Of a stretch of 64,000 nt of DNA, positions 54,248 through 64,000 are shown piece after piece. Under the pieces are notes generated by a model that saw only the letters and a list, made by a program, of their open reading frames with translations, did no database searches and was not told where the DNA came from. Origin of the DNA: Paenibacillus arenosi (GTDB lineage: Bacteria > Bacillota > Bacilli > Paenibacillales > Paenibacillaceae); assembly GCF_014841135.1 (NCBI RefSeq), contig NZ_JACYTN010000001.1, positions 248,001-312,000 on the forward strand, read 5' to 3'. The first letter of the stretch is position 1; the number at the start of each line of letters is the position of its first letter. Both the position numbers and the translations under genes were made by a program.

Positions 54248-57200
54248 ATGAAAGAGTGGAAGGACAATAACAAGGAAAGCGGGTTTGCGATGATGAATGA
54301 CGAGCAGAGAACCGGCTTGGAAATTGCCGTCATCGGCATGGCGGGCAGATTTCCTGGAGCGAGCAATATCAATCACTTTTGGAACAACCTTGTACAAGGT
54401 GTCGAATCGATTGTGTTTCTAACGGACGAGGAACTCGAACGAGCAGGGGTTAGCAAAGATACCTATAACCGAAAAGATTATGTCAAATCATGTGGTGCTG
54501 TACTGGAAAACAGAGATGTATTCGATGCAGCCTTCTTTGGATATACGCCTGCTGAGGCGGAGATGATGGACCCGCAAACGAGAATATTTCATGAGTGTGC
54601 TTGGGAAGCGCTGGAGCATGCTGGTTATGATCCGGGGCGATACGGACAACGAATCGGTTTGTATGCCGCTGCTGGCTCCAGTTTCGACTGGGAAGTTACG
54701 ACTCGTTTATCTGGAAAAAGAGAGCGTTTAGGCGACTATGCCTCATGGCTGCTAGACAGCAATGGTTTTTTGCCAACGAGGGTGTCTTATAAGTTGAATT
54801 TAACAGGACCGAGTGTACTACTGCATACCACGTGTTCTTCATCTCTTATTGCTATAGATATGGCTTGCCGCTCCTTATTGACGGGGCAGTGTGAAATCGC
54901 TCTTGCTGGAGGTGTTTCGGTCGGGACAGCACCAAGAGAGGGCTATCTTTATCAAGATGGCATGATTCTATCAGCGGATGGGCACTGCCGGGCATTTGAT
55001 GCAGAGGCGAGTGGGACGGTTGGTGGTGAAGGTGCTGGTATTGTTGTACTGAAGCCACTAGAGGATGCCATTCGTGACAGCGACCATATTATGGCCGTTA
55101 TAAAGGGATTTGCAGCTAATAATGACGGCAGTCGAAAAATAGGATATACGGCACCGAGCACTGTTGGTCAAAGTGAAGTCATTATGGCGGCAATGGACAT
55201 GGCTGCTGTGGAAGCGGAGAGTATTACGTATGTAGAAACCCATGGGACAGGAACGGCTCTAGGTGATCCCGTGGAATTGAAGGCGTTAAGCACGGCCTTT
55301 GCTACCGACAAAAAGCAATTTTGCCGCATTGGTTCTGTGAAGACGAACATCGGACATCTGGATGAGGCTGCTGGTATGGCTGGGTTTATGAAGACAGTCT
55401 TGGCTTTGCAGCACCGAGTATTGCCGCCAAGCCTTCATTATAAGAAAGCGAACCCTAATATTGATTTTGAGAATACGCCATTTCAAGTTAATGCGGGGGC
55501 AACCGAATGGAAAGATGATGGTTACCCTTTGCGGGCAGGCGTGAGTTCTTTCGGCATCGGAGGCACGAATGCTCATCTCGTACTGGAGGAACCCCCTCAG
55601 GAAATGAGAAGGCAGGAAACGAAAGTTATTAATTATGCGGGGAAACAACAACAGTTATTATTGTTATCAGCCAAAACGGAAACCGCTCTTGCACAGGTTA
55701 GCGCTAATTTAGCACAGCATTTTAAGGATAATCCAGATCTCAATCTAGCAGACGCCGCTTATACACTGCAAGTAGGAAGATCCGTAATGGAACATAAGCA
55801 GGCATTGGTCGTTTCCTCGGCTGATGAGGCGATTGCTATGCTGTCGGACAAAAAGGCTGATACCAGCATTCGATATGCATCCAAAGATGTCGATGTACCT
55901 ATTGTTTTTATGTTTCCGGGTCAAGGCTCTCAGTATGTCGATATGGGGAAAGTACTTTACGAGACGGAACCTGTGTTTCGCGAGAAGCTTGACTACTGTG
56001 TGCACATTTTGGAAAAAGAAACAGGTCGTGATTACCGAGAAGTTTTATATCCATCTATTATTACGGAGCAGACCAAACAAGCTATTAACGAAACGGAGTT
56101 CGCACAGCCACTGTTGTTTAGCATTGAGTACGCACTGGCATCGGTACTTATCAAGTGGGGAATAAAGCCTTCTGCCATGATTGGTCATAGCTTAGGAGAG
56201 TACGTTGCTGCTTGCTTGGCTGGTGTTCTTTCACTCGAAGAAGCTTTAAAGCTGGTCGCTCTCCGTGGAAGACTGATGCAAAGCATGCCACCAGGCGGGA
56301 TGTTAAGCGTACAGATGCCGCAACAAGATTTGTACAAGCTCCTTCGTGCTGAGCAAGGGCTCTCTGATCTATCGATTGCTGTTATAAATACACCGATGAA
56401 CTGCGTCGTATCGGGGCCGGACGCGCAAATAAGTTTATTGGAAGATAGACTTCTGGAGGAAGGTTGCCTCAGTTTCCGAGTTCATACTTCGCATGCGTTT
56501 CACTCGGATATGATGACACCTATGCTGCCGGAGTTCAGATCAGCAATAGAACGATTAAACGTGCAAGCGCCTAGCATTCCGTATGTGTCCAATGTAAGCG
56601 GGAATTGGATGGAAGCAGATCAGGTGTTGGATCGTGAATATTGGCCTAATCATTTACTATCTGCTGTTCGCTTCTCAGACGGTATTCAGAAGCTGCTTGA
56701 GTACGAATCATGCCTGCTAATAGAGGTAGGACCTGGACGTACGCTAAGCAGTTTCGTGGCTAAACATGATGTTCCAAAGGATAAATATAAGGTGCTTAAC
56801 TTGATCAAGCATCCTAATGAAACCGTGTCTGATGATGTTCACTTCACAGCACAGCTTGGGAAGCTATGGAGTTGGGGTGTGAATATAAATTGGAAATCGT
56901 ATCATCTACCAGCCTCTCGCTCTCGTACTCCACTGCCAGCCTATCCTTTCGAGGGTCAGCGTTACTGGCTAGATATCGACATGGATCAGATTACGATGAA
57001 GGAGCAGCTAGTACCAATAGATAAGAAAGAACAACTTGCTGACTGGTTCTATGCGCCTATTTGGAAACAAAGTAGAAATCATGTAAGTAGGGTGACTTCT
57101 TCTCGTTCACGTGTGTTATTGCTTGCGGATTCAGGCGAGTTCGGTTCCCGACTTAAGCATGCATGGGCGGAGAATGGAAAGGAAGTCATTCTTGTGCATT

Positions 57201-58948
57201 CGGGAGATTCTTATAGGAAGGAACTTGATGGTACCTATACCGTTTGTTCCGAGCAAAGCAGTGACTATGATCAATTGTTTAGCGATTTGGAAGCATGCAA
57301 AATCATACCGGACGTAATTGCTTTTGCCTGGGAGATTGAGAGAATAGGGCATATAGCAGTAGAAGAAGTAGAGGCAGAGATGATTGCTAGAGAATCTTCC
57401 TCGGCTATGGCTTGTCTCATTCGGATTGCACAATCGTTAGGAAGACGGTCTATTCATACACCAATGGAGATCGTCGTATTGAGCAATAGCATACATCAAA
57501 TAACAGGTGAAGAACAGCTGCAGCCTGAACAGGCGGTAGTGTTGGGACCGATCCGAGTCATTCCACTGGAATATGCCAACTTAACCTGTCGAAGCGTGGA
57601 TATCGCTCTCCCGTTGTCTCAGGCATGGAATCGTAAGTTTTTTGAAACGATCACTGCCGAAATAACCAGTCGAATGCCTGAGCAAGTTGTTGCCTACCGA
57701 GGCGGTAATCGTTGGGTTCAAGATTATGAACAGGTATTGCTGCCAAGTAGTGAAGGAACTCCAGCGCTGTTAAAACAACAAGGTGTATATGTCATTACTG
57801 GGGGACTTGGAGGAATGGGGCTTGCCATAGCTCGATACTTAATATCGGAGCTACAGGCAAAGGTCATTATGTTTGCTCGCCATCTCGATCCTGCTAAGTT
57901 AGAGCAAGCGAATAGCCTAGCGGCAGGCGGCGGTGAGTTGCTTGTCCTCCAGGCGGACGTGACTAATAAAGATCAACTTTATCGTGCAGTAGTGGAAGCA
58001 GAAGTCCAGTTTGGCGTCATTAACGGTGTTTTTCATACGGCTGGAGTGCCGGACGGTGGGATTATGCAGTTCCGGTCAGAGAAAGATACCGAGCAGGTAC
58101 TTGCTCCAAAGACGGAAGGGGCATTACATCTGTATCAAATTTTTAAAGATCGAGGACTCGATTTCTTGTTCCTATGTTCCTCTATCAGTTCAATGCTAGC
58201 TCCTGCAGGTCAGGTTGCTTATTGTGCTGCTAACAATTTCCTTGATCATTTTGCTCTAGCAACATCTTCTACGGGGCATATGCATGTGGTAGCAGTCAAC
58301 TGGGATACTTGGCGAGATACGGGGATGGCACTTGATGCTGAGAAACGTGCACGCTCCTCACACCAAATAAGCGAGAACTTCATACTGGAGGATGGAATAC
58401 TAGCTGCAGAAGGAATCGAGGTGCTTAAGCGAATTCTCAATGTAAGGCTGCCGCAAGTTGTAGTGTCGGTAAGCGAGCTGAGCAGCAAGCTGACAGCCAA
58501 CCAGCAAAAGGCTCAATTAGCGGAATTATTGAAAACATCCAATCCATTAGATGAGTCTTTTGCGAACAACGATGAGCAGAAGACGAGCAACAAAGGGATG
58601 GAAGCCGATAGAGAACAAACGATTACAATGATTTGGAAGGAGCATCTCGGCGTTCAGCACATTGGCCTTGAGGACAATTTCTTTGATTTGGGGGCTAGCT
58701 CACTCGATCTTATTCAGGTAAGACTCAAGATCATGGAGAAGCTGAAAGTTGAACTCAGCATTATTGATATGTACACCTATTCGACGATCGCTGCGTTAAG
58801 CAACTATTTAGGCCAGCCATTCAAAGCTTCCGAACATTCAGCAGAGCAGGAAACGGTCGAAGAAGTTCTTGTTCCTACAGCGTCAGGGTATGAACGTGGA
58901 CAGAACCGCCTTCAACAACGGAAACGCAAACTTAGAGGAGGGGATTGA
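54248..58948 (+). CDS. PKS module, KS-AT-KR-ACP
   Basis: A 1566-residue protein from the ATG at 54248; a start at 54290, behind AAGGAAAG, is at least as good and would remove 14 residues. KS 22-440 with Cys196 (TTCSSSL) and intact His motifs. AT with PGQGSQ, GHSLGE (Ser648) and HAFH, hence malonyl-CoA. KR 1175-1420 (TGGLGGMG, SSISS...YCAAN) is intact. ACP Ser1485. No DH, ER or methyltransferase. It adds one malonyl unit to the serine module and reduces it to a beta-hydroxyl. It ends in a basic tail (QQRKRKLRGGD) and its stop codon touches the next start (TGAATG). Confidence 0.93.
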   Translation: MKEWKDNNKESGFAMMNDEQRTGLEIAVIGMAGRFPGASNINHFWNNLVQGVESIVFLTDEELERAGVSKDTYNRKDYVKSCGAVLENRDVFDAAFFGYTPAEAEMMDPQTRIFHECAWEALEHAGYDPGRYGQRIGLYAAAGSSFDWEVTTRLSGKRERLGDYASWLLDSNGFLPTRVSYKLNLTGPSVLLHTTCSSSLIAIDMACRSLLTGQCEIALAGGVSVGTAPREGYLYQDGMILSADGHCRAFDAEASGTVGGEGAGIVVLKPLEDAIRDSDHIMAVIKGFAANNDGSRKIGYTAPSTVGQSEVIMAAMDMAAVEAESITYVETHGTGTALGDPVELKALSTAFATDKKQFCRIGSVKTNIGHLDEAAGMAGFMKTVLALQHRVLPPSLHYKKANPNIDFENTPFQVNAGATEWKDDGYPLRAGVSSFGIGGTNAHLVLEEPPQEMRRQETKVINYAGKQQQLLLLSAKTETALAQVSANLAQHFKDNPDLNLADAAYTLQVGRSVMEHKQALVVSSADEAIAMLSDKKADTSIRYASKDVDVPIVFMFPGQGSQYVDMGKVLYETEPVFREKLDYCVHILEKETGRDYREVLYPSIITEQTKQAINETEFAQPLLFSIEYALASVLIKWGIKPSAMIGHSLGEYVAACLAGVLSLEEALKLVALRGRLMQSMPPGGMLSVQMPQQDLYKLLRAEQGLSDLSIAVINTPMNCVVSGPDAQISLLEDRLLEEGCLSFRVHTSHAFHSDMMTPMLPEFRSAIERLNVQAPSIPYVSNVSGNWMEADQVLDREYWPNHLLSAVRFSDGIQKLLEYESCLLIEVGPGRTLSSFVAKHDVPKDKYKVLNLIKHPNETVSDDVHFTAQLGKLWSWGVNINWKSYHLPASRSRTPLPAYPFEGQRYWLDIDMDQITMKEQLVPIDKKEQLADWFYAPIWKQSRNHVSRVTSSRSRVLLLADSGEFGSRLKHAWAENGKEVILVHSGDSYRKELDGTYTVCSEQSSDYDQLFSDLEACKIIPDVIAFAWEIERIGHIAVEEVEAEMIARESSSAMACLIRIAQSLGRRSIHTPMEIVVLSNSIHQITGEEQLQPEQAVVLGPIRVIPLEYANLTCRSVDIALPLSQAWNRKFFETITAEITSRMPEQVVAYRGGNRWVQDYEQVLLPSSEGTPALLKQQGVYVITGGLGGMGLAIARYLISELQAKVIMFARHLDPAKLEQANSLAAGGGELLVLQADVTNKDQLYRAVVEAEVQFGVINGVFHTAGVPDGGIMQFRSEKDTEQVLAPKTEGALHLYQIFKDRGLDFLFLCSSISSMLAPAGQVAYCAANNFLDHFALATSSTGHMHVVAVNWDTWRDTGMALDAEKRARSSHQISENFILEDGILAAEGIEVLKRILNVRLPQVVVSVSELSSKLTANQQKAQLAELLKTSNPLDESFANNDEQKTSNKGMEADREQTITMIWKEHLGVQHIGLEDNFFDLGASSLDLIQVRLKIMEKLKVELSIIDMYTYSTIAALSNYLGQPFKASEHSAEQETVEEVLVPTASGYERGQNRLQQRKRKLRGGD

Positions 58949-61900
58949 ATGAATACGCAAGCTCATGATGATCGCAATGGGCTGGAAGTTGCTGTTATCG
59001 GCATGTCATGCCGTTTCCCCGGGGCAAGAGACATTCATCAATTTTGGGAAAATGTAAAAAACGGACTCGATACGATTTCTGATTTTACGGATGAGCAATT
59101 GGAACAGGCTGGAGTTGAACGGGAATGGATAGCCGATCCCAATTACGTCAAAGCCAAGGGGATCATTGGTGATGCAGAAATGTTCGACCCTTCCTTTTTT
59201 GGATATACACCTACAGAAGCTGCGTTGATGGACCCTCAAATTCGCATTTTTCATGAATGTGCTTGGACGGCACTTGAAGATGCCGGATACGATCCTAAAT
59301 CGTATAAGAGGCCGATTGGATTATATGCAGGAGCTTCCAGTAACCTAGATTGGAAGGCTAAAACGATTTTATCCGATCAGCAGGATATGGATGATTTCTC
59401 GAAATCGATATTGAGTGATAAAGATCTGCTTGCACAGTTAGTTGCATACAAACTTCATTTGACGGGACCTGTCAATACGGTGCATGCAGCTTGCGCAACT
59501 TCTCTCGTCTCGATTCATCTCGCTTGCCAAGCTTTGATTGGGGGAGAATGCGATATTGCCCTTGCTGGCGGTGTATCGATTACGACACCGGAAACGCAAG
59601 GGTATTTTTATTATGAACATATGCATGAATCGCCAGACGGACGCAATCGCGCATTTGATACGCAAGCCCAGGGAACGATTTTTAGTAACGGAGCGGGTAT
59701 CGTTGTATTGAAAATGCTGGAGGATGCACTTGCGGATGGAGATCACATTTATGCTGTCGTTAAAGGAAGCGCCCTAAATAATGACGGCAGCCGTAAAACA
59801 GGGTTTACAGCTCCGAGTCCGAAAGGTCAGGCAGAAGTCATTAAGGCTGCCCTTAAAGTGGCTGAAGTTTCTTCAGAAACGATCAGCTACGTGGAGGCTC
59901 ATGGTACAGCAACACCAGTAGGAGATCCGATTGAGATTGAAGCGCTAAAATTGGCTTACGACAGTAATAAAACAGGGTTTTGTAAAATTGGCTCTGTCAA
60001 AAGTAATTTTGGTCATTTAGATGCAGCAGCAGGAATAGCTGGATTTATTAAGACGGCTCTTTCTCTCAAAAATAAGCAAATTCCACCGAGTTTGCATTAT
60101 ACAGCCTCTAATCCGCGTATTGACTTTGTCCATAGTCCTTTTCAAGTAAATACAGAACTGCAGCCGTGGAAGCAGGAAAATGGACCACTGCGGGCAGGGG
60201 TGAGCTCCTTTGGAATAGGGGGCACGAATGCTCATGTCATTTTAGAAGAGGCGCCTATAGAAAGCGAAGAGCATGAGGAAGTAGAGACGAACGCTGCGCA
60301 CGAAACGAGTAAGGAGCATCTCATCGTACTTTCTGCTAGAACGGAATCGTCGCTGCAGCAAATCGAAGCCAGATTAGCTGAATATCTCAATGAGAATCCA
60401 GACGTCGATGTCGCAAATGCTGCATTTACGCTGCAAATGGGCCGTAGGGGCTTCGCATATAGAAGCTATGTTATTGGTTCACGTGCAGGAGACATTGCTA
60501 ACACGCTTCGATCCGGTGGTTCCATTCGGTCGGATGATTCGTGTAAGGATAAGCGCTCAATCATGTATATACTGCCTCGATTCGACCCATCCATATCGTA
60601 CTTGAACATGGGATACGATTTTTACGAGAACGAAGCGACATTTCGTACCAATATGGATGAATGTTTCGGCATCTTGCAAAGTCTGTATGGCCGAGATGTG
60701 AAAACGCTGCTATATCCTGAGTCGAGTGGGCGGCAGTGGACACCGGTGGAACAGGAAGCGGGCATTCTGCTCTATGCAGCAGCGTTTCGGGCAAGTATTG
60801 CCTATTCTTTTGCTGCTCTTCTAAAGGATTGGGGAATCCATCCGCAGATAATGATTGGCGACGAGCATGGCAAAGCCGTTTGGGCTTGCCTCTCCGGAAA
60901 AATGTCTCTGTTGGAGACGTTGCAGTCAGTGAAGGAAGCAGAAGAACCCTCAACGGCCGTATCTGTTGTTGATCGAGAATTCTCTTTTTATGCGATCTCG
61001 GATAATGGGCGTTTTGAAGAGAACCCTCAATTTAGTGAAGCCATTGTGATTCATCTTGATTTCTCCGATCGTTATCCGGTTGGGGATGAGATGAGAACAT
61101 GGAGTGATATTTCCTTATACACGATGAGAATTGTGGGCGAGTGCTGGCGTCATGGTATTGAGCCTAATTGGGCAAACATGCACCGAAATAAGCATCTCAA
61201 GCGTGTATCTTTACCGGGTTATTGCTTCGACCGCCAACTGTATACGATTAAAGATCAATCCTATCAAGCCTTCGCGCAATCTTATTTCCGCACAACATTA
61301 AGTAAACAAGCCAATATTGCTCAATGGCTGTACGCGCCAGCTTGGGAATCGTCCCTGCTCTTTTCTTCTTCGGCGGTTGGTACGGACAAAGGGATTTGGC
61401 TAATTTTCAGTGATGAAGCAGGATTTGGCATGGAAGTAGCCGAGCAAATGAAACAAGCGGGGTATGAAGTAGTTACGGTTCAACAAGGGGAGAGCTATAG
61501 CCAGATTAAAGAGAGTCGTTACTGCATTCGACCAGATATGTACATGGATTATGTAAAGCTGCTGGAGTCCATTGTTTCTGGCGGGAAGCAAGTGTATAAA
61601 GTGGTACATATGTGGAGTGTCTCGGCCGTACATCAGTTCCCATTGCATGTGGACGCCGTTCAACGTGCTCAAATATCTGGGTTCTATAGCCTCGTTCATT
61701 TGGCTAATGCGCTGCGTGAGCAGCTATTAGGCGAGATCACGGTGGATGTTGTTACTAACAATACGATGCAAATTACTAGCGACGAGAGGTTGCATCCGGA
61801 AAAAGCACTTATTTTAGGCCCATGTAAAGTTATTCCGCAAGAATATCCAAATGTAAACTGTCGATACATTGATATGGAACTCGATGGACATGAGGAAATT

Positions 61901-64000
61901 GCTTTCCGACATGCTAAATTTACTAGACAGCTATGCCGTGAAATTACAGCTAACAGTGATGATACCGTTGTTGCTTATCGCGGTAATACGCGTTGGTTGC
62001 AGTCGTACAAGCCAATTGTTTCTGATGAGCCGAAGCAGGAGCAAATACCGCTTAGACAGGGTGGTGTCTATTTGATCACCGGTGGTCTGGGTCGTGTCGG
62101 TTATGTGCTTGCCAAGTATCTCGCGACAGCATGGAATGCAAAGCTAGTGTTGACGGGTAGCACGCCTATTCCAGATAAACAAAATTGGGAGCAGTGGCTG
62201 CAAGCTCATGATGAACAAGATCCGATCAGCTGCAAAATTCGCCTCATACAAGAACTGGAACGAGCCGGTGCAGTCGTGTGGGCTTGTCAGGCTGAAGCTG
62301 GAAATCAGGAACAGATGTTAGTCGTTGTACAAGAAATGGAGAACAGGTTTGGGACTATCCATGGAGTCATACATGCTGCGGGAGCGAGGGATGATGACAG
62401 CTCGGGGCTGCTTGAACAGCAAAACAAACCATTTTGTGAAAGACAGTTCTCTCCGAAAGTATATGGATTACTCGTGCTTGAACAGGTACTGCGCGGGAAA
62501 GAATTGGATTTCTGCCTGCTAACTTCATCCCTATCTTCCATACTAGGTGGACTTGGGCATTCATCCTATTCGGCTGCGAACATCTTTATGGATGTGTTTG
62601 CACAACAAATGAATAGATTAATCGATGTTCCATGGATAAGCGTAAACTGGGATTCTTGGGCCATTTTTGAACAGGGGCATGAGACAGGGATCGGCAAGGA
62701 AGTTATGCAGCTGGCGATGACTCCAGAAGAAGGAATTCACGTATTTAAGCGTGCACTGTATAGGAAAGAAGCGTGCCAAATTATTGTCTCAACCGCTGAT
62801 CTGAAGGCTAGAATGGAACGCTGGATTCAGCGGAGCGCTCTACGTACGGACGAGGATAATCAGGGAACTTTTGTATCTTTAACGGGACACATGGACAATG
62901 ATGAGATCTTTGTTTCCATTGAACAAGTGGAACATACGCTTGCTCAAATTTGGAAAAATGTGCTTGGTGTTGCAGCTGTCTCTCCTACTGATAACTTTTT
63001 TGACCTAGGAGGGGACTCGTTAAAGGCAGTTACGATCTTGTCTCTTATCTTTAAAAAGCTTCGCTTAAAAGTTCCGCTCGCAGCATTTTTTAATGCCGCA
63101 ACGATTCGTCAGCTAAGTCAATATGTGATAGGGCTAAAGACGGCATCTACGGAAGAACGAATTCAACCAGCAGATAGAAGGGATGCGTATCCATTGTCTG
63201 CTGCCCAGCGGCGCTTATTCGCTTTGGAGGAAGTAAGGGATACAGGTACAAGCTACAACATTCCGTATGCTTTTATATTAGAAGGTCTGCTTGATATATC
63301 GAGATTCGAGCAAGCTTTGACAGATCTTGTAATGAGGCATGAGCCGCTGCGGACTTCATTTGAGTACCGAAATGGTGAGCCGGTTCAAGTTGTGCATGAA
63401 TACGTAAGCTTTGATATTCAATACGTGGATTGGAAGAACGAGGAAGTAGATTTGAAGCGGATGTCAGAACAACGGATACAGCAATTTGTGTACCCTTTTG
63501 AGCTAAATACTGCTCCTCTGTTCCGGGTTGTGTTGGCACATCTGAGCCCTACTAAATATGTATTGTTTATTGATATGCACCATCTTATTACGGACGGAAT
63601 TTCGATAGGTTTAATGACTAAAGAGTTCATGGCTTTGTATCAGGGCGTCGATCTGCCTGTGTTAAGCATACAGTACAAAGATTATGCCGTCTGGCAGAGT
63701 CATCATTTGCGTTCTGAGTGGAATCATAAACAACGAGCGTATTGGATGGAATCGTTTAAAGGGGATATACCGGTACTGCAAGTTCCAACCGATTACGAGC
63801 GATCTGCTGTTCAAAGCCCAGAAGGAAACAGTCTTCAATTTTCTATTGATGCGGAGACTACAGCACGATTGAGAATGTTGGCGAAGGATACAGATGCTTC
63901 TATGTTTATGATCATGATTACTATTTTCTACGTACTGCTACACAAAGTAAGTGGGCAGGAGGATGTTGTGGTTGGAACGGTGGCTTCTGGACGTTCCCAT
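58949..64000 (+). CDS. Hybrid PKS-NRPS, KS-AT(dead)-KR-ACP-C..., cut by window end
   Basis: The first 1684 residues of a larger protein. The frame is open to the last base. KS 10-430 has the active Cys182 in an ACATSL setting (Ala where Ser is usual) and intact His motifs. The AT region (about 530-760) is a relic: GDEHG (60857-60871) stands where GHSxG should be, the HAFH region is deleted, and the domain is shortened. KR about 1035-1290 is intact (TGGLGRVG, SSLSS...YSAAN). ACP Ser1357 in GGDSL. The C domain starts at about 1415 (YPLSAAQRRLF, HHLITDG at 1544) and is cut off. The ACP must be charged by another AT. After it, at least one more amino acid module is expected. The start ATG overlaps the previous stop, so translation is coupled. 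Confidence 0.92.
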   Translation, partial: MNTQAHDDRNGLEVAVIGMSCRFPGARDIHQFWENVKNGLDTISDFTDEQLEQAGVEREWIADPNYVKAKGIIGDAEMFDPSFFGYTPTEAALMDPQIRIFHECAWTALEDAGYDPKSYKRPIGLYAGASSNLDWKAKTILSDQQDMDDFSKSILSDKDLLAQLVAYKLHLTGPVNTVHAACATSLVSIHLACQALIGGECDIALAGGVSITTPETQGYFYYEHMHESPDGRNRAFDTQAQGTIFSNGAGIVVLKMLEDALADGDHIYAVVKGSALNNDGSRKTGFTAPSPKGQAEVIKAALKVAEVSSETISYVEAHGTATPVGDPIEIEALKLAYDSNKTGFCKIGSVKSNFGHLDAAAGIAGFIKTALSLKNKQIPPSLHYTASNPRIDFVHSPFQVNTELQPWKQENGPLRAGVSSFGIGGTNAHVILEEAPIESEEHEEVETNAAHETSKEHLIVLSARTESSLQQIEARLAEYLNENPDVDVANAAFTLQMGRRGFAYRSYVIGSRAGDIANTLRSGGSIRSDDSCKDKRSIMYILPRFDPSISYLNMGYDFYENEATFRTNMDECFGILQSLYGRDVKTLLYPESSGRQWTPVEQEAGILLYAAAFRASIAYSFAALLKDWGIHPQIMIGDEHGKAVWACLSGKMSLLETLQSVKEAEEPSTAVSVVDREFSFYAISDNGRFEENPQFSEAIVIHLDFSDRYPVGDEMRTWSDISLYTMRIVGECWRHGIEPNWANMHRNKHLKRVSLPGYCFDRQLYTIKDQSYQAFAQSYFRTTLSKQANIAQWLYAPAWESSLLFSSSAVGTDKGIWLIFSDEAGFGMEVAEQMKQAGYEVVTVQQGESYSQIKESRYCIRPDMYMDYVKLLESIVSGGKQVYKVVHMWSVSAVHQFPLHVDAVQRAQISGFYSLVHLANALREQLLGEITVDVVTNNTMQITSDERLHPEKALILGPCKVIPQEYPNVNCRYIDMELDGHEEIAFRHAKFTRQLCREITANSDDTVVAYRGNTRWLQSYKPIVSDEPKQEQIPLRQGGVYLITGGLGRVGYVLAKYLATAWNAKLVLTGSTPIPDKQNWEQWLQAHDEQDPISCKIRLIQELERAGAVVWACQAEAGNQEQMLVVVQEMENRFGTIHGVIHAAGARDDDSSGLLEQQNKPFCERQFSPKVYGLLVLEQVLRGKELDFCLLTSSLSSILGGLGHSSYSAANIFMDVFAQQMNRLIDVPWISVNWDSWAIFEQGHETGIGKEVMQLAMTPEEGIHVFKRALYRKEACQIIVSTADLKARMERWIQRSALRTDEDNQGTFVSLTGHMDNDEIFVSIEQVEHTLAQIWKNVLGVAAVSPTDNFFDLGGDSLKAVTILSLIFKKLRLKVPLAAFFNAATIRQLSQYVIGLKTASTEERIQPADRRDAYPLSAAQRRLFALEEVRDTGTSYNIPYAFILEGLLDISRFEQALTDLVMRHEPLRTSFEYRNGEPVQVVHEYVSFDIQYVDWKNEEVDLKRMSEQRIQQFVYPFELNTAPLFRVVLAHLSPTKYVLFIDMHHLITDGISIGLMTKEFMALYQGVDLPVLSIQYKDYAVWQSHHLRSEWNHKQRAYWMESFKGDIPVLQVPTDYERSAVQSPEGNSLQFSIDAETTARLRMLAKDTDASMFMIMITIFYVLLHKVSGQEDVVVGTVASGRSH

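Noticed and set aside
24508-64000. Trans-AT PKS system
   Set aside because: Three of the four PKS modules contain their own AT with an intact serine; only the last one is dead.
24508-64000. Edeine or zwittermicin cluster
   Set aside because: The module order, the Asn and Ser modules followed by paired KS-AT-KR modules, and the lack of a beta-tyrosine or hydroxymalonyl pathway in the window do not match.
1-64000. CRISPR arrays, tRNA, rRNA or complete insertion sequences
   Set aside because: No regular spaced repeats, cloverleaf sequences or transposase genes were seen on reading both strands; a dedicated search was not possible.

Overview
The window reads as low-GC Bacillota DNA, most likely Paenibacillus or a close relative. 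The grounds are strong AGGAGG-type ribosome binding sites, a BceAB-type transporter with a YxeA lipoprotein, a DeoR/NosL-like regulator, and a Dap-dependent cis-AT NRPS/PKS locus of the kind known from Paenibacillus. No rRNA, tRNA, CRISPR array or complete insertion sequence was seen.

Bases 1-7781 form an AT-rich accessory region. After the tail of an upstream gene come five single, same-strand genes: three unrelated proteins that each carry an R-x4-H (HEPN-like) motif, one PD-(D/E)xK-like protein, and one protein resembling a tyrosine recombinase without its catalytic residues. Most of the gaps between them hold hairpin-rich elements, three of which begin with ATAACA and two of which end with TGTTAT. 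This looks like a cassette-style array of possible defence genes. Next is a DUF3626 gene (7782-8875) broken by a clean 14-bp tandem duplication, then two small unknown genes and an M16 metallopeptidase.

Bases 11.2-20.7 kb are ordinary chromosomal genes: a BceAB-type ABC transporter with YxeA, a Crp/Fnr regulator, an MFS transporter, a probable metal (copper?) cluster of DeoR-HTH/NosL-like regulator, PepSY membrane protein and His-tailed YtkA-like lipoprotein, and a GNAT enzyme.

Bases 21.5-64 kb (running off the right edge) are a hybrid NRPS/PKS cluster. sbnA and sbnB make L-2,3-diaminopropionate (Dap). A GNAT enzyme is a candidate self-resistance factor. Seven megasynthases follow in one direction: (1) C-A-T-KS-AT-KR-ACP; (2) KS-AT-KR-ACP-C-A(Asn)-T-C; (3) halfC-A[methyltransferase inserted]-T-C; (4) halfC-A-T-E; (5) C-A(Ser)-T; (6) KS-AT-KR-ACP; (7) KS-AT(dead)-KR-ACP-C..., cut by the window end. 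Read in gene order this predicts a basic amino acid extended by two reduced ketides, then Asn, then a methylated residue (perhaps N-methyl-Dap), then a D-configured basic residue, then Ser plus two reduced ketides (a galantinic-acid-type unit), then more. The logic resembles the paenilamicin/galantin family, but with Asn where I recall Ala, so the product may be an undescribed relative. Unusual features are the half-condensation domains that follow complete C domains across protein boundaries, the interrupted A domain, the dead AT, and three distinct kinds of protein-protein junction.
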